Positions 16,594 to 24,479 of a stretch of DNA of 64,000 bases are shown in pieces. Position numbers and translations under genes: made by a program. The stretch is from the NCBI RefSeq assembly GCF_008642335.1, contig NZ_CP029191.1:1-64000 (forward strand), written 5' to 3'. Under the pieces are notes generated by a model. It was not told the DNA's origin. It worked only from the letters and a program-made list of their open reading frames with translations, and ran no database searches. Position 1 is the first letter of the stretch; each line of letters opens with the position of its first letter. The DNA comes from Streptomyces venezuelae. GTDB lineage: Bacteria; Actinomycetota; Actinomycetes; Streptomycetales; Streptomycetaceae.

Positions 16594-18455
16594 CGACGAA
16601 CTCCGGGGATTTCGTGGCAGCCGCTCCCCCGCCCGTGGCGGCCGCTCCCCCGGTGCAGCCGGATGCGGGGCTGCTGTCGCCGGTGCGGGTGGGCACCGCC
16701 GTGGAGGCCGCGGTCGGTGACAGGGCCTGGCTGCAGGCCCTGCTGGACGCGGAGGCGGCGCTCGCCCGGGCCCAGGCGCGCACGGGCACGGTTCCTGCCG
16801 CGGCGGCCGCGGCGATCACCGCGGCCGCCCGCGCCGAGCACTTCGACGTGCGGGAGGTGGCGCTGGCCGCCCGGTCGACGGCCAATCCGGTGGTCGGGCT
16901 GGTGGCCGCGCTGACCCGCGTGGTCGCCCGTACGGCGCCGGAGGCGGCCGAGTACGTGCACCGCGGCTCCACCAGCCAGGACGTCTTCGACACCGGGGCG
17001 ATGCTGGTGGCCGCGCGCGCCCTGCGGCTGATCGTCGCGGACCTGCGGGCGACGGCTGTGTCCCTGGCCGCGCTGGCCGGCGCCCACCGCGACACGGTGA
17101 TGGCCGGGCGGACCCTGGCCCTGCACGCCGTGCCCACCACGTTCGGCCTCAAGGCGGCCGGCTGGCGCCACCTGGTACTGGAGGCCGTCGCACGCCTGGA
17201 GCGTGTCGCGGAGGAGTCCCTGGTCATCTCGCTGGGCGGGGCGGCCGGCACGCTGGCCGGCTACCTGCAGTACGCCGAGCAGGCCTCGGGGCGGGACGCC
17301 GGGCAGGCCCCGGGACAGGAAGCCGCGCAGGTTCCGCAGGAGTACGCCGGGCAGGCCCCGCGGCAGGCCCGGCAGCAAGAGGCCGGGCAAGCGACGCGGC
17401 AGGAGGCCGAGCAGACCCCGCAGCAGGCCCAGCAGCAGGAATCCGGGCAAGCGACGCAGCAGACCCCGCGGCAGTACACCCAGCAAACCCCGCGGCAGGC
17501 CCGGCCGCAGGAGACCGGGCAGGCCCCAGGGCAGGGGCAGAAGGTGGAACAGGGCCCGGGGCAAGAGGCCACGCAGGACCCGCAGCAGAACGCCGAGCAG
17601 GCCCCAGGCCAAGAGGCCACGCAGGACCCGCAGCAGAACGCCGAGCAGGCCCCAGGCCAAGAGGCCACGCAGGACCCGCAGCAGAACGCCGAGCAGGCCC
17701 CAGGCGGTGGGGTGGGGTGGGGTGTCGGGGAGAGGGTGGAGCTTTTGGGGGAGGCGTTTGCCGGTGAGACCGGGCTGGCCCGGCCGGTGTTGCCCTGGCA
17801 TGCGCTGCGCACGCCCGTCACCGATCTGGGGGCCGCCCTGGCGCACACCGCGGGCGCCCTGGGCAAGATGGCGGCGGACGTGCAGGTCCTGGCCCGCACC
17901 GAGATCGGCGAGGTCGCCGAGCCCGCCCCCGAGGGACGCGGCGCCTCCTCGGCGATGCCCCACAAACGCAACCCCGTCCTGGCCACCCTGATCCGTTCGG
18001 CCGCCGTCCAGGTGCCCGCGCTCGCCTCGGTCCTGGCGCAGTGCCTGCCCACCGAGGACGAGCGCTCGGCGGGGCTGTGGCACGCCGAGTGGCAGCCGCT
18101 GCGCGAGTGCCTGCGGCTGACCGGCGGCGCCGCCCACGCGGCCGCCGAACTGGCCGCCGGACTGGTGGTGCGGCCCGAACGGATGCGCGCCAACCTCGAA
18201 TTGACGGCTGGTCAGGTCGTTTCCGAGCGGCTGGCCGCGTACCTGGCGCCCCGGCTCGGCAGGAGCGCCGCCAGGGAGCTGCTCTCCCGTGCTTCGCAGC
18301 AGGCGCAGGCCACTGGGCGGCCGCTGGGGCAGGTCCTGGCTCAACTGCCCGCCCTGGCCGGGGTAGTGAGCGGCGAGGAGCTGGCGCGGCTGCTCGATCC
18401 GCGGCGTTACACCGGGGCTGCGGGGGTGCTGGTGGACCGTGCGCTGCGGGAGTGA
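16590..18455 (+). CDS. CreD-like nitrosuccinate lyase with a low-complexity insert
   Basis: 621 residues from GTG 16590. It belongs to the fumarase/aspartase superfamily: HRGSTSQDVFDTG supplies the Ser/Thr substrate site and SSAMPHKRNP is the mobile catalytic signature. CreD/FzmL relatives eliminate nitrite from nitrosuccinate, giving fumarate. Here residues about 227-382 are a Gln/Pro/Ala/Glu-rich insertion between AAGTLAGYLQ and VELLGEAFAG, with the 16-residue unit QEATQDPQQNAEQAPG three times in perfect tandem. The reading frame is intact through it, so the gene is probably functional. The insert should loop out from the helical bundle; its role is unknown. Confidence 0.8.
   Translation: MTTNSGDFVAAAPPPVAAAPPVQPDAGLLSPVRVGTAVEAAVGDRAWLQALLDAEAALARAQARTGTVPAAAAAAITAAARAEHFDVREVALAARSTANPVVGLVAALTRVVARTAPEAAEYVHRGSTSQDVFDTGAMLVAARALRLIVADLRATAVSLAALAGAHRDTVMAGRTLALHAVPTTFGLKAAGWRHLVLEAVARLERVAEESLVISLGGAAGTLAGYLQYAEQASGRDAGQAPGQEAAQVPQEYAGQAPRQARQQEAGQATRQEAEQTPQQAQQQESGQATQQTPRQYTQQTPRQARPQETGQAPGQGQKVEQGPGQEATQDPQQNAEQAPGQEATQDPQQNAEQAPGQEATQDPQQNAEQAPGGGVGWGVGERVELLGEAFAGETGLARPVLPWHALRTPVTDLGAALAHTAGALGKMAADVQVLARTEIGEVAEPAPEGRGASSAMPHKRNPVLATLIRSAAVQVPALASVLAQCLPTEDERSAGLWHAEWQPLRECLRLTGGAAHAAAELAAGLVVRPERMRANLELTAGQVVSERLAAYLAPRLGRSAARELLSRASQQAQATGRPLGQVLAQLPALAGVVSGEELARLLDPRRYTGAAGVLVDRALRE
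17562..17705 (+). repeat. Three perfect 48-bp tandem repeats within the lyase gene
   Basis: Copies are 17562-17609, 17610-17657 and 17658-17705, identical at the DNA level. They form the end of a longer degenerate repeat region (about 17270-17705). Identity of synonymous positions implies recent expansion by slippage or unequal recombination. Confidence 0.95.
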
Positions 18456-18588
18456 GCCCCCCCCCGGGCCTTAGTCCTCCGCTCTCTGCCCTCCCGTTCT
18501 CTTCTTTCCCCCTCCCCCGCTTTCCGCTCCCTTGTCTCTCGTCGCCGTTTTTGTCCGCAAATGTCCAGCACTCAGCCGGAGGAATGTC

Positions 18589-19674
18589 ATGCCGCCACTG
18601 CCGCCCGCCCGTGTCGTCCGTGCCGTCGAGAGCGTGCGTGCCGCGCTGCAGAGCCTGACGCGCAAACTCGCTCCCCCGCCGTTCGCGCTGCTCGAGCTCG
18701 TCCAGGGCGCCATGGTCAGCCAGGCGATCTACGTGGCCGCCGAACTGCGCATCGCCGAGACCCTCCAGGACGGGCCGCTCACCCCCGGGCAGATCGCGGA
18801 GCGGGCCGGGGCGGACGCCGACGCGGTGCACCGCCTGCTGCGCCTCCTTGCGACCTACGGCATCTTCACCGAGCGCAAGGACGGGCGGTTCGCGCTGACC
18901 CCGATGGCGCGGGCCCTGATCGAGGACGCCCCGATGTCCATGTACGGGATCGCCCGGCTGATGGGCCACCCCATCCACTGGGAGGACTGGGGGCACCTGG
19001 TCGACGCGGTGCGCACCGGTGAGCCGAGCCTGCCCAAACTGCGCGGCATGGGTGCCTTCGAGTACCTGGAGGCCAACGCCGAGTACGGGGCTGTCTTCAC
19101 CGCGGGGATGGGGGCGATGTCGGGCACGGAGACCGAACCCCTGCTGGCCGCCTACGACTTCGCCCGCTTCGGCACCGTCGTCGACTTCTGCGGCGGCCGC
19201 GGCGACCTGCTGGCCGGGGTGCTGAAGAAGACGCCGAACGCGCGCGGGATCCTCTCCGACCCCCGCGTGGGCACCAACGGCGCCGCCGGCTTCCTGGCCG
19301 AGCAGGGCCTCTCGCAGCGGTGCACGATCGCCGACGGCGGGCTGTTCGACGCGGTGCCGGCCGGCGGGGACGCGTACATCCTCAAGCACATCCTGCACGA
19401 CTGGCCCGAGCCGCAGGCCCTGGAGATCCTGCGCAACGTCCGCAAGGCGATGAACCCCGGCGGGCGGCTCCTGGTGATGGAGATGGTGGTGCCCGACAAG
19501 GTCAACGGCCCGCACTCGGGCAAGCTGGTCGACCTGTGGCTGATGCTGCTGGTCGGCGGCAAGGAACGCACCCGCGCCCAGTACGCCGACCTGCTCGGCA
19601 AGGCCGGTTTCCGGCTGGAGCGGGTGGTGCAGACCCCGGCGGCGATCTCCGTCGTCGAGGCGAGCGCGCACTGA
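18589..19674 (+). CDS. O-methyltransferase-like protein, AlpH-type (probably SAM-independent)
   Basis: 361 residues from ATG 18589 (GGAGG at good spacing). It has the plant-type O-methyltransferase fold: an N-terminal dimerisation winged helix (AELRIAETLQDGPLTPGQIAERAGADADAVHRLLRLLATYGIF) and a C-terminal Rossmann domain with KHILHDWPE (catalytic His region). The usual glycine loop DxGGGxG reads VVDFCGGRGDLL, a departure at the SAM site. In kinamycin biosynthesis the homologue AlpH has been described as a methyltransferase-like enzyme that joins glutamylhydrazine to the polyketide without SAM. Position behind the nitrous-acid genes fits this. The specific match to AlpH is inferred from context. 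Confidence 0.75.
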   Translation: MPPLPPARVVRAVESVRAALQSLTRKLAPPPFALLELVQGAMVSQAIYVAAELRIAETLQDGPLTPGQIAERAGADADAVHRLLRLLATYGIFTERKDGRFALTPMARALIEDAPMSMYGIARLMGHPIHWEDWGHLVDAVRTGEPSLPKLRGMGAFEYLEANAEYGAVFTAGMGAMSGTETEPLLAAYDFARFGTVVDFCGGRGDLLAGVLKKTPNARGILSDPRVGTNGAAGFLAEQGLSQRCTIADGGLFDAVPAGGDAYILKHILHDWPEPQALEILRNVRKAMNPGGRLLVMEMVVPDKVNGPHSGKLVDLWLMLLVGGKERTRAQYADLLGKAGFRLERVVQTPAAISVVEASAH

Positions 19675-19705
19675 GCCCACCTCCGGCCGCCACCCGGTGC
19701 CCCCT

Positions 19706-19758
19706 TCCGGCGCCGCACCTCCTGCCCCGGAAGTCGGGGCAGGAGGTGCGGCGCCGGA
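19706..19758. terminator. Perfect 23-bp hairpin, bidirectional terminator
   Basis: Arms 19706-19728 and 19736-19758 are perfectly complementary around a 7-nt loop. It lies between the convergent methyltransferase-like and MFS genes and ends 9 bp before the MFS stop. Confidence 0.85.
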
Positions 19759-19766
19759 TCTTTGTG

Positions 19767-21305
19767 TCAGGTGTCCTGCTTTTGCTGGGGGGGCTTGCCG
19801 GTGGCGCGCAGGGGGACCTCGCGGACCCCGAGCGCGGCCGCCAGCGCCAGGCCCGCGGCCACTGACGCCAGCACGAACGCGCCCTGCACGCCCTGGGCGA
19901 CGGCGCTGCGGTAGACGGCGCGCACCGGGGCGCTGAGGCGGTGCATGCTCTCGGCGTCCAGGCGGGTGCGGTGCAGGGCCGTGCCGTGGGTGTGCGCGCT
20001 CATCACGTCGCGGACGCGGTGGTTGAACAAGGTGCCCATGACGGCGACGCCGACCGACTGGCCCAGCGTGCGGAAGAGGGTCATCGCGGCGGAGGCGACA
20101 CCGACCTCGTGGGCGCCGACGCTGTTCTGGGCGACGGTCATCACGTTCTGGCCCAGAAAGCCCATGCCGGCCCCCAGCAGGGCCATGAACAGGGCGGCGG
20201 AGAGGCGTGAGGTGCCGGTGCCCACATGCGAGAGCAGCAGGGTGCCGGTGAGCATCGCGGCCGAGCCGGTGACCTGCAGGATTTTGTAGCGGCCGGTGCG
20301 GGCGACGGTGCGGCCCGACAGCTGGGAGGCCAGGACCAGGGCGCCGAGCATCGGCAGCAGCAGCAGACCCGAGCCGGTCGCCGAGACGCCGTGCACGGCC
20401 TGCTGGTAGAGCGGCAGGTACAGGACGGCGCCGAACATCACGAAGCCGTTGGTGAAGCTCAGGGCGGCCATCAGGCAGAAGTTGGGCTCGCCGAACAGGT
20501 GCGGGGGCAGCACCGGTTCCAGCGCGCGGGACTGGGCGTGGACGAAGCCGGCCAGGGCCGCGGCGGACAGGACGGACAGCGTCACGATCGTCGCCGAGTT
20601 CCAGGCGTGTTCGACGCCGCCCCAGGTGACCACCAGCACGAACGAGACGATGCACACGACCAGCAGCAGCGCGCCCACGTAGTCGATGTGGGCCTTTCTG
20701 CGCCGGCCGGTCACCCGCACCAGGCGGGCGATCAGGACCAGCGACAGCAGCCCGAGGGGCAGGTTGAACCAGAACGCCCAGCGCCAGCCGGCCGAGTCGG
20801 TGAGGGAGCCGCCGATCAGCGGGCCTGCGGTCATGGAGAACACCATGACGCTGGTGATCATGCCCTGGTAGCGGCCGCGTTCGCGCGGTGGGATCAGCTC
20901 GCCGATGACCGCCATGACACCGACTGCGAGGCCTCCCCCGCCAAGTCCCTGCACGGTGCGCGCGGCGATCAGCTCGGCCATGTCCTGGGCCAGGCCGCAC
21001 AGCAGTGACCCGGTCAGGAACACCGACATCGCCACGACGAGCCACCGCTTGCGCCCGTACATGTCGCCGAGCTTGCCCCAGACGGGGATGGAGGCCGCGG
21101 CGGCCAGCGTGTAGGAGGTCACCGCCCAGGACAGGTAGGCGGTGCCGCCCAGTTCGCCGGCGATGGTCGGCATGGATGTCGCCACGATGGTGGAGCCCAG
21201 CGAGGAGGGCAGCATCGCGAGCAGCAGGGGGATCAGCGCGAGACGTATGCTGCGCGGCCCCGGGTCGCGCCGTGTCCCTGGGGCCTGGCCCGTCGGCGCG
21301 TCCAC
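19767..21305 (-). CDS. MFS drug exporter, DHA2 (14-TM) family
   Basis: About 512 residues and 14 hydrophobic segments. The family motifs are LSWAVTSYTLAAAASIPVWGKLGDMYGRKR (motif A) and GGSLTDSAGWRWAFWFNLPLG (motif C-like). It exports hydrophobic drugs by proton antiport and is the likely self-resistance or efflux pump for the cluster product. GTG 21305 is chosen for its GGAGGAG at 5 nt; ATG 21335 would overlap the multicopper oxidase stop by 4 nt and is also possible. It is co-transcribed with the oxidase. Confidence 0.9.
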   Translation of the reverse strand: MDAPTGQAPGTRRDPGPRSIRLALIPLLLAMLPSSLGSTIVATSMPTIAGELGGTAYLSWAVTSYTLAAAASIPVWGKLGDMYGRKRWLVVAMSVFLTGSLLCGLAQDMAELIAARTVQGLGGGGLAVGVMAVIGELIPPRERGRYQGMITSVMVFSMTAGPLIGGSLTDSAGWRWAFWFNLPLGLLSLVLIARLVRVTGRRRKAHIDYVGALLLVVCIVSFVLVVTWGGVEHAWNSATIVTLSVLSAAALAGFVHAQSRALEPVLPPHLFGEPNFCLMAALSFTNGFVMFGAVLYLPLYQQAVHGVSATGSGLLLLPMLGALVLASQLSGRTVARTGRYKILQVTGSAAMLTGTLLLSHVGTGTSRLSAALFMALLGAGMGFLGQNVMTVAQNSVGAHEVGVASAAMTLFRTLGQSVGVAVMGTLFNHRVRDVMSAHTHGTALHRTRLDAESMHRLSAPVRAVYRSAVAQGVQGAFVLASVAAGLALAAALGVREVPLRATGKPPQQKQDT

Positions 21306-21331
21306 GGGCTCCTCCTGGTGGCCGGTGTGCC

Positions 21332-22798
21332 TCATCTGATGTGCATCGTGGCCATCATGCCCCGCACACCGTGCTCGAACATGTGGCAGTGGTAGAGGTA
21401 TCGGCCGCGGTAGCTGTCGAAGACGGCCTGCAGGCGCACGGTTTCGCCGGGGGCGAGGTGGACGGTGTCCTTCAGGCCGCTCTCCTCCGGCCCCGGGGGC
21501 CGGCCCGCGCGCTCCAGGACGCGGAACTGCACCAGGTGCAGGTGGAAGTTGTGCTCGGCGCGGGCGTTGGCGTTGGTGACCGTCCAGACCTCGCTGGTGT
21601 TGAACTTGATGCGGGCATCGACGCGTTGGGGGTCGTACTCCTTCTCGTCGATGTAGGCGCCGGGGTGTTCGCCGCCCTCGTCCATGCGCAGCACCACCGT
21701 CCGCTCGGTGTCGGGGCGGGGCAGGGGCGGCAGGGTGCGCAGCCGCTCGGGTATGCGGCTGGGGTCGTGGGCGGTGCGCACCACGTCGAAGCGGAGTACC
21801 TCGCCGATCTGTTCGGCGGGTCCGGTGCCGGTGGTGTTGGTCAGGACGACGCCGGTGCCCACCGGGTAGCGGGAGAAGTCGACGACGACGTCGGCGCGTT
21901 CGCCGGCGGACAGGGCGATGCGGTCGGTGGTGTGGGGGGCGGTGAGCAGGCCGCCGTCGGAGCCGATCTGGGTGATCGGGCTGTTGTCGGCCAGGCGCAG
22001 TTCGAAGCGGCGCTGGTTGGAGGCGTTGAGCAGGCGCAGCCGGTACTTGCGGGCGGCGACCTGGAAGTAGGGGTAGGGCACGCCGTTGGCCAGGAGGGTG
22101 TTGCGGGCGCGGTCGCCCATGGCGTAGGCGAGCTGGTTGTTGTCGTCGAAGCGGGCGTCGCGCAGGGCGATGACGACTTCGTAGCGCCCCCTGGGCAGGG
22201 GCAGGGCGCGTTCGGTGGCGTCGGTGAGCAGGTAGGAGCCGGACAGGCCGCGGTAGACGTTCTCCGCTTCGAGGTGGTGGGCGTGGTCGTGGAACCACAG
22301 CGGGGCGTGCGGCTGGCGGTTGGGGTAGTGGTAGACGCGGTCCGTGCCGGGTTCGATGACGTCCATGGGGTCGCCGTCGCTGTCGGGGGGCACCGCGGCG
22401 CCGTGCAGGTGGACGGCGGTGGGCACGGTGAGGCGGTTGCGCTGGCGGATGATGACGGGGTGGTGGGAGCGGGCCCGGATGACGGGTCCGGGGAAGTGGC
22501 CGTCGTAGGTGAGGACGTCGGTGGACGGGCCGCCGGGCAGGATCTGGGCGCGGGCGGGCTGCATCGTCATCACGTACACGTCGGATTTCCCGGTGCGGCC
22601 CGTCGGCTTCTTCTCGGGCAGCAGGGGCATGGGGCGCCGGAACTTCTCAGGCGCCGCGGCCGGGGCCGCGGGGGTGTTGGCGGTGGTGGTGGTGGCGGGG
22701 CGGGCGCGGGCGGCGAGCAGCGGGGTGAGGCCGGCGCCGGTGAGCGCCGCCCCGCCGGTGGCGAGGGTGACGCTCAGGGCACTGCGTCGGTTGATCAT
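21332..22798 (-). CDS. Secreted multicopper oxidase (laccase/CotA type)
   Basis: 488 residues. A twin-arginine-like signal (NRRSALSVTLATGGAAL) implies export. All copper motifs are present: HLHG (residues about 135), WFHDHAHH, HNFHLHLVQF and the T1/T3 motif HCHMFEHGVRGMM. This matches CotA, phenoxazinone synthase and bilirubin oxidase relatives, which oxidise phenols or hydroquinones with O2. Its gene is coupled to the exporter. Possible roles are hydroquinone oxidation, phenol dimerisation or oxidation of a hydrazone or hydrazine to the diazo state; the sequence cannot choose between them. Confidence 0.9.
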   Translation of the reverse strand: MINRRSALSVTLATGGAALTGAGLTPLLAARARPATTTTANTPAAPAAAPEKFRRPMPLLPEKKPTGRTGKSDVYVMTMQPARAQILPGGPSTDVLTYDGHFPGPVIRARSHHPVIIRQRNRLTVPTAVHLHGAAVPPDSDGDPMDVIEPGTDRVYHYPNRQPHAPLWFHDHAHHLEAENVYRGLSGSYLLTDATERALPLPRGRYEVVIALRDARFDDNNQLAYAMGDRARNTLLANGVPYPYFQVAARKYRLRLLNASNQRRFELRLADNSPITQIGSDGGLLTAPHTTDRIALSAGERADVVVDFSRYPVGTGVVLTNTTGTGPAEQIGEVLRFDVVRTAHDPSRIPERLRTLPPLPRPDTERTVVLRMDEGGEHPGAYIDEKEYDPQRVDARIKFNTSEVWTVTNANARAEHNFHLHLVQFRVLERAGRPPGPEESGLKDTVHLAPGETVRLQAVFDSYRGRYLYHCHMFEHGVRGMMATMHIR

Positions 22799-23201
22799 GG
22801 TTGCTCCAGGGCTGGTCGGCGCCGCTGCCGGGTGCGGCAGGAGGGTGGGCGCGGGTGCGGGTGCGGGTGCGGGTGCGGGTGCGGGTGCGGGTGCGGGTGC
22901 GGCGGGAGGGTGGGTGCGCGGGCTCGGTGCGAGTGCGGCGGGCTCGGTGCGGGTGCACATGCGGGTGCGGCGGGCTTGCGTGGCGCGGTGCGGGTGCGGG
23001 TGCGGCGGGCTCGGTGCGGGTGCACATGCGGGTGCGGCGGGCTTGCGTGGCGCGGTGTGGGTGCGGTGTGCGCACGTGGTGCGGTGTGGGTGTGGCGCTC
23101 GCCTGGTGTGCTGCGTGCGGGGTGCGGTGCGGTGCGTGCGCGGTGGTGTGCTGGGTGCAGCGCGGGCGGGGTGCGGTGGTGTGCGGGGTGTTGTGTGGGA
23201 G
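22799..23201. repeat. G-rich low-complexity spacer with tandem repeats
   Basis: 403 bp without a supported gene. It contains GCGGGT eight times in tandem (22851-22898) and an exact 58-bp direct repeat (22933-22990 and 23000-23057). The plus strand has closely spaced G3 runs that could form G-quadruplexes. The promoter of the multicopper oxidase/MFS operon must lie at the left edge. Long open frames through it are artefacts of composition. Confidence 0.85.
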
Positions 23202-23966
23202 TCAGCCCGTGCCGAGTTTGAAGCCGACGCCGCGTACGGTGACGACCCAGCCGTTGCCGCCGAGTTTTCCGCGCAGGCTGCTGACGTGGGTGTCGATGGT
23301 GCGGCGCGACCAGGAGTCGCCCCACACCTGCTGCAGGAGCTGCTTGCGCGGGATGACCGTGTCGGGCTGGGCGGCCAGCAGGCACAGCAGGTCGAACTCC
23401 TTGCGGGTCAGGGCGACGGCCCGGCCGTCGACGGTGACCTGGCGGGAGTCGACGTCGATGCGCAGCCGGCCCAGGTCCAGTTCGCGGGCCGCGGCGGGCT
23501 GCCAGCGGGTGCGGCGCATCACCGCTTCGATACGGGCGATGAGTTCGCGCAGCCCGTAGGGCTTGGTGACGTAGTCGTCGGCGCCCGCGTGCAGGCCGAG
23601 CACGCAGTCCAGTTCGGAGCGGCGGGCGGTGACGATGATGATGGGGACGCGGCTGACCTCGCGGATCGCGCGGCACACCTCCAGACCGTCCAGGTCGGGC
23701 AGGTCCAGGTCGAGCAGGACCAACTCGACGTCCTCGTAGGCCTGCAGGGCCGCGCTGCCGTGCCGCACGCCGACGGGGTCGTGGCCGTGGCGGCGCAGCT
23801 GGGCGGTGAGGGAGCCGGCCAGGGCCGCGTCGCCGTCGACCACCAGGATGCGCTGGCCGGTGGGGGCGCGGGCCGGCGGCGGGGTGCCCGGCGGCTCGGC
23901 GGGGCGGGCGCCCGCGGGCACGGCGGTGCAGGGCTCCAGCAGTGCCGGTGACGGTATGTGGCTCAT
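23202..23966 (-). CDS. Orphan OmpR-family response regulator (JadR1-like)
   Basis: 254 residues. After a Pro-rich N-terminus, the receiver domain (residues about 38-150) has the phosphoryl-acceptor Asp in LLDLDLPDLDG and the Lys in YVTKPYG. The acidic pair near the start reads VDGD instead of VDDD, so one Mg-binding acid is missing. The C-terminal winged helix (LTRKEFDLLCLLAAQPDTVIPRKQLLQQVWG) is intact. No histidine kinase is adjacent. Angucycline clusters commonly carry such atypical activators, for example JadR1, which responds to end products instead of phosphate. It probably activates part of this cluster. Confidence 0.85.
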   Translation of the reverse strand: MSHIPSPALLEPCTAVPAGARPAEPPGTPPPARAPTGQRILVVDGDAALAGSLTAQLRRHGHDPVGVRHGSAALQAYEDVELVLLDLDLPDLDGLEVCRAIREVSRVPIIIVTARRSELDCVLGLHAGADDYVTKPYGLRELIARIEAVMRRTRWQPAAARELDLGRLRIDVDSRQVTVDGRAVALTRKEFDLLCLLAAQPDTVIPRKQLLQQVWGDSWSRRTIDTHVSSLRGKLGGNGWVVTVRGVGFKLGTG

Positions 23967-24038
23967 GCCTCCCCCGTGGGGTGTGCGGTGCCCGGGCGGG
24001 CCGCCGGCGGGCGGCGGCCCGCCGCGGTCCGGGTGCGC

Positions 24039-24479
24039 CTACGGTTGCCGGGACGGCGGCCCCGCCAGGGGCTGCCCGGGGTTCAGGACCCATGCCGAGT
24101 CGTGCCGGGTGAAGCCCACGCGCGGGTAGTAGCCGGTGGCGGCGGGCGCCGACAGGAGCACCACCTTGGCGTCGGGGGCCTGGCGGCGGGTCTCCTCCAT
24201 CAGGGCGAGGCCCACCCCCGAGCGCTGGTGGGCGCGGATGACGGCGATGTCGGAGAGGTAGGTGACGTAGGAGAAGTCGGAGATGCTGCGGGCGATGCCG
24301 ATCAGGGTGTTGTCCGCCTCGCGGGCGACGACGACGAGGTTGGCCTCGCGCACCATCGCGGCCATCCGCTCCCGGTCCGTCACGGGGCGGCGCTCGCCCA
24401 GTCCGGAGGCGTGGTAGACGGCCAGGACCTCGTCCAGGTCGAGGTCGGCGCCGTTGACGCGTTCAGTCTTCCAGCTCAT
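24039..24479 (-). CDS. GNAT N-acetyltransferase of the hydrazine cassette
   Basis: 146 residues from ATG 24479. The GNAT fold is shown by the acetyl-CoA loop IRAHQRSGVGLALMEETRR (R/QxxGxG/A) and the C-terminal YYPRVGFTRHDSAWVL. It overlaps the end of the PurB-like lyase gene by 17 nt. In fosfazinomycin the equivalent enzyme FzmQ acetylates hydrazinosuccinate, and the lyase FzmR then releases acetylhydrazine. The same two genes adjoin in kinamycin clusters. Role is inferred from this established pathway and the gene order. Confidence 0.8.
   Translation of the reverse strand: MSWKTERVNGADLDLDEVLAVYHASGLGERRPVTDRERMAAMVREANLVVVAREADNTLIGIARSISDFSYVTYLSDIAVIRAHQRSGVGLALMEETRRQAPDAKVVLLSAPAATGYYPRVGFTRHDSAWVLNPGQPLAGPPSRQP

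Noticed and set aside
22509..23951. 480-codon plus-strand frame including GAGAGAGA runs
   Set aside because: Passes through the (GCGGGT)n spacer and antisense to the response regulator; composition artefact.
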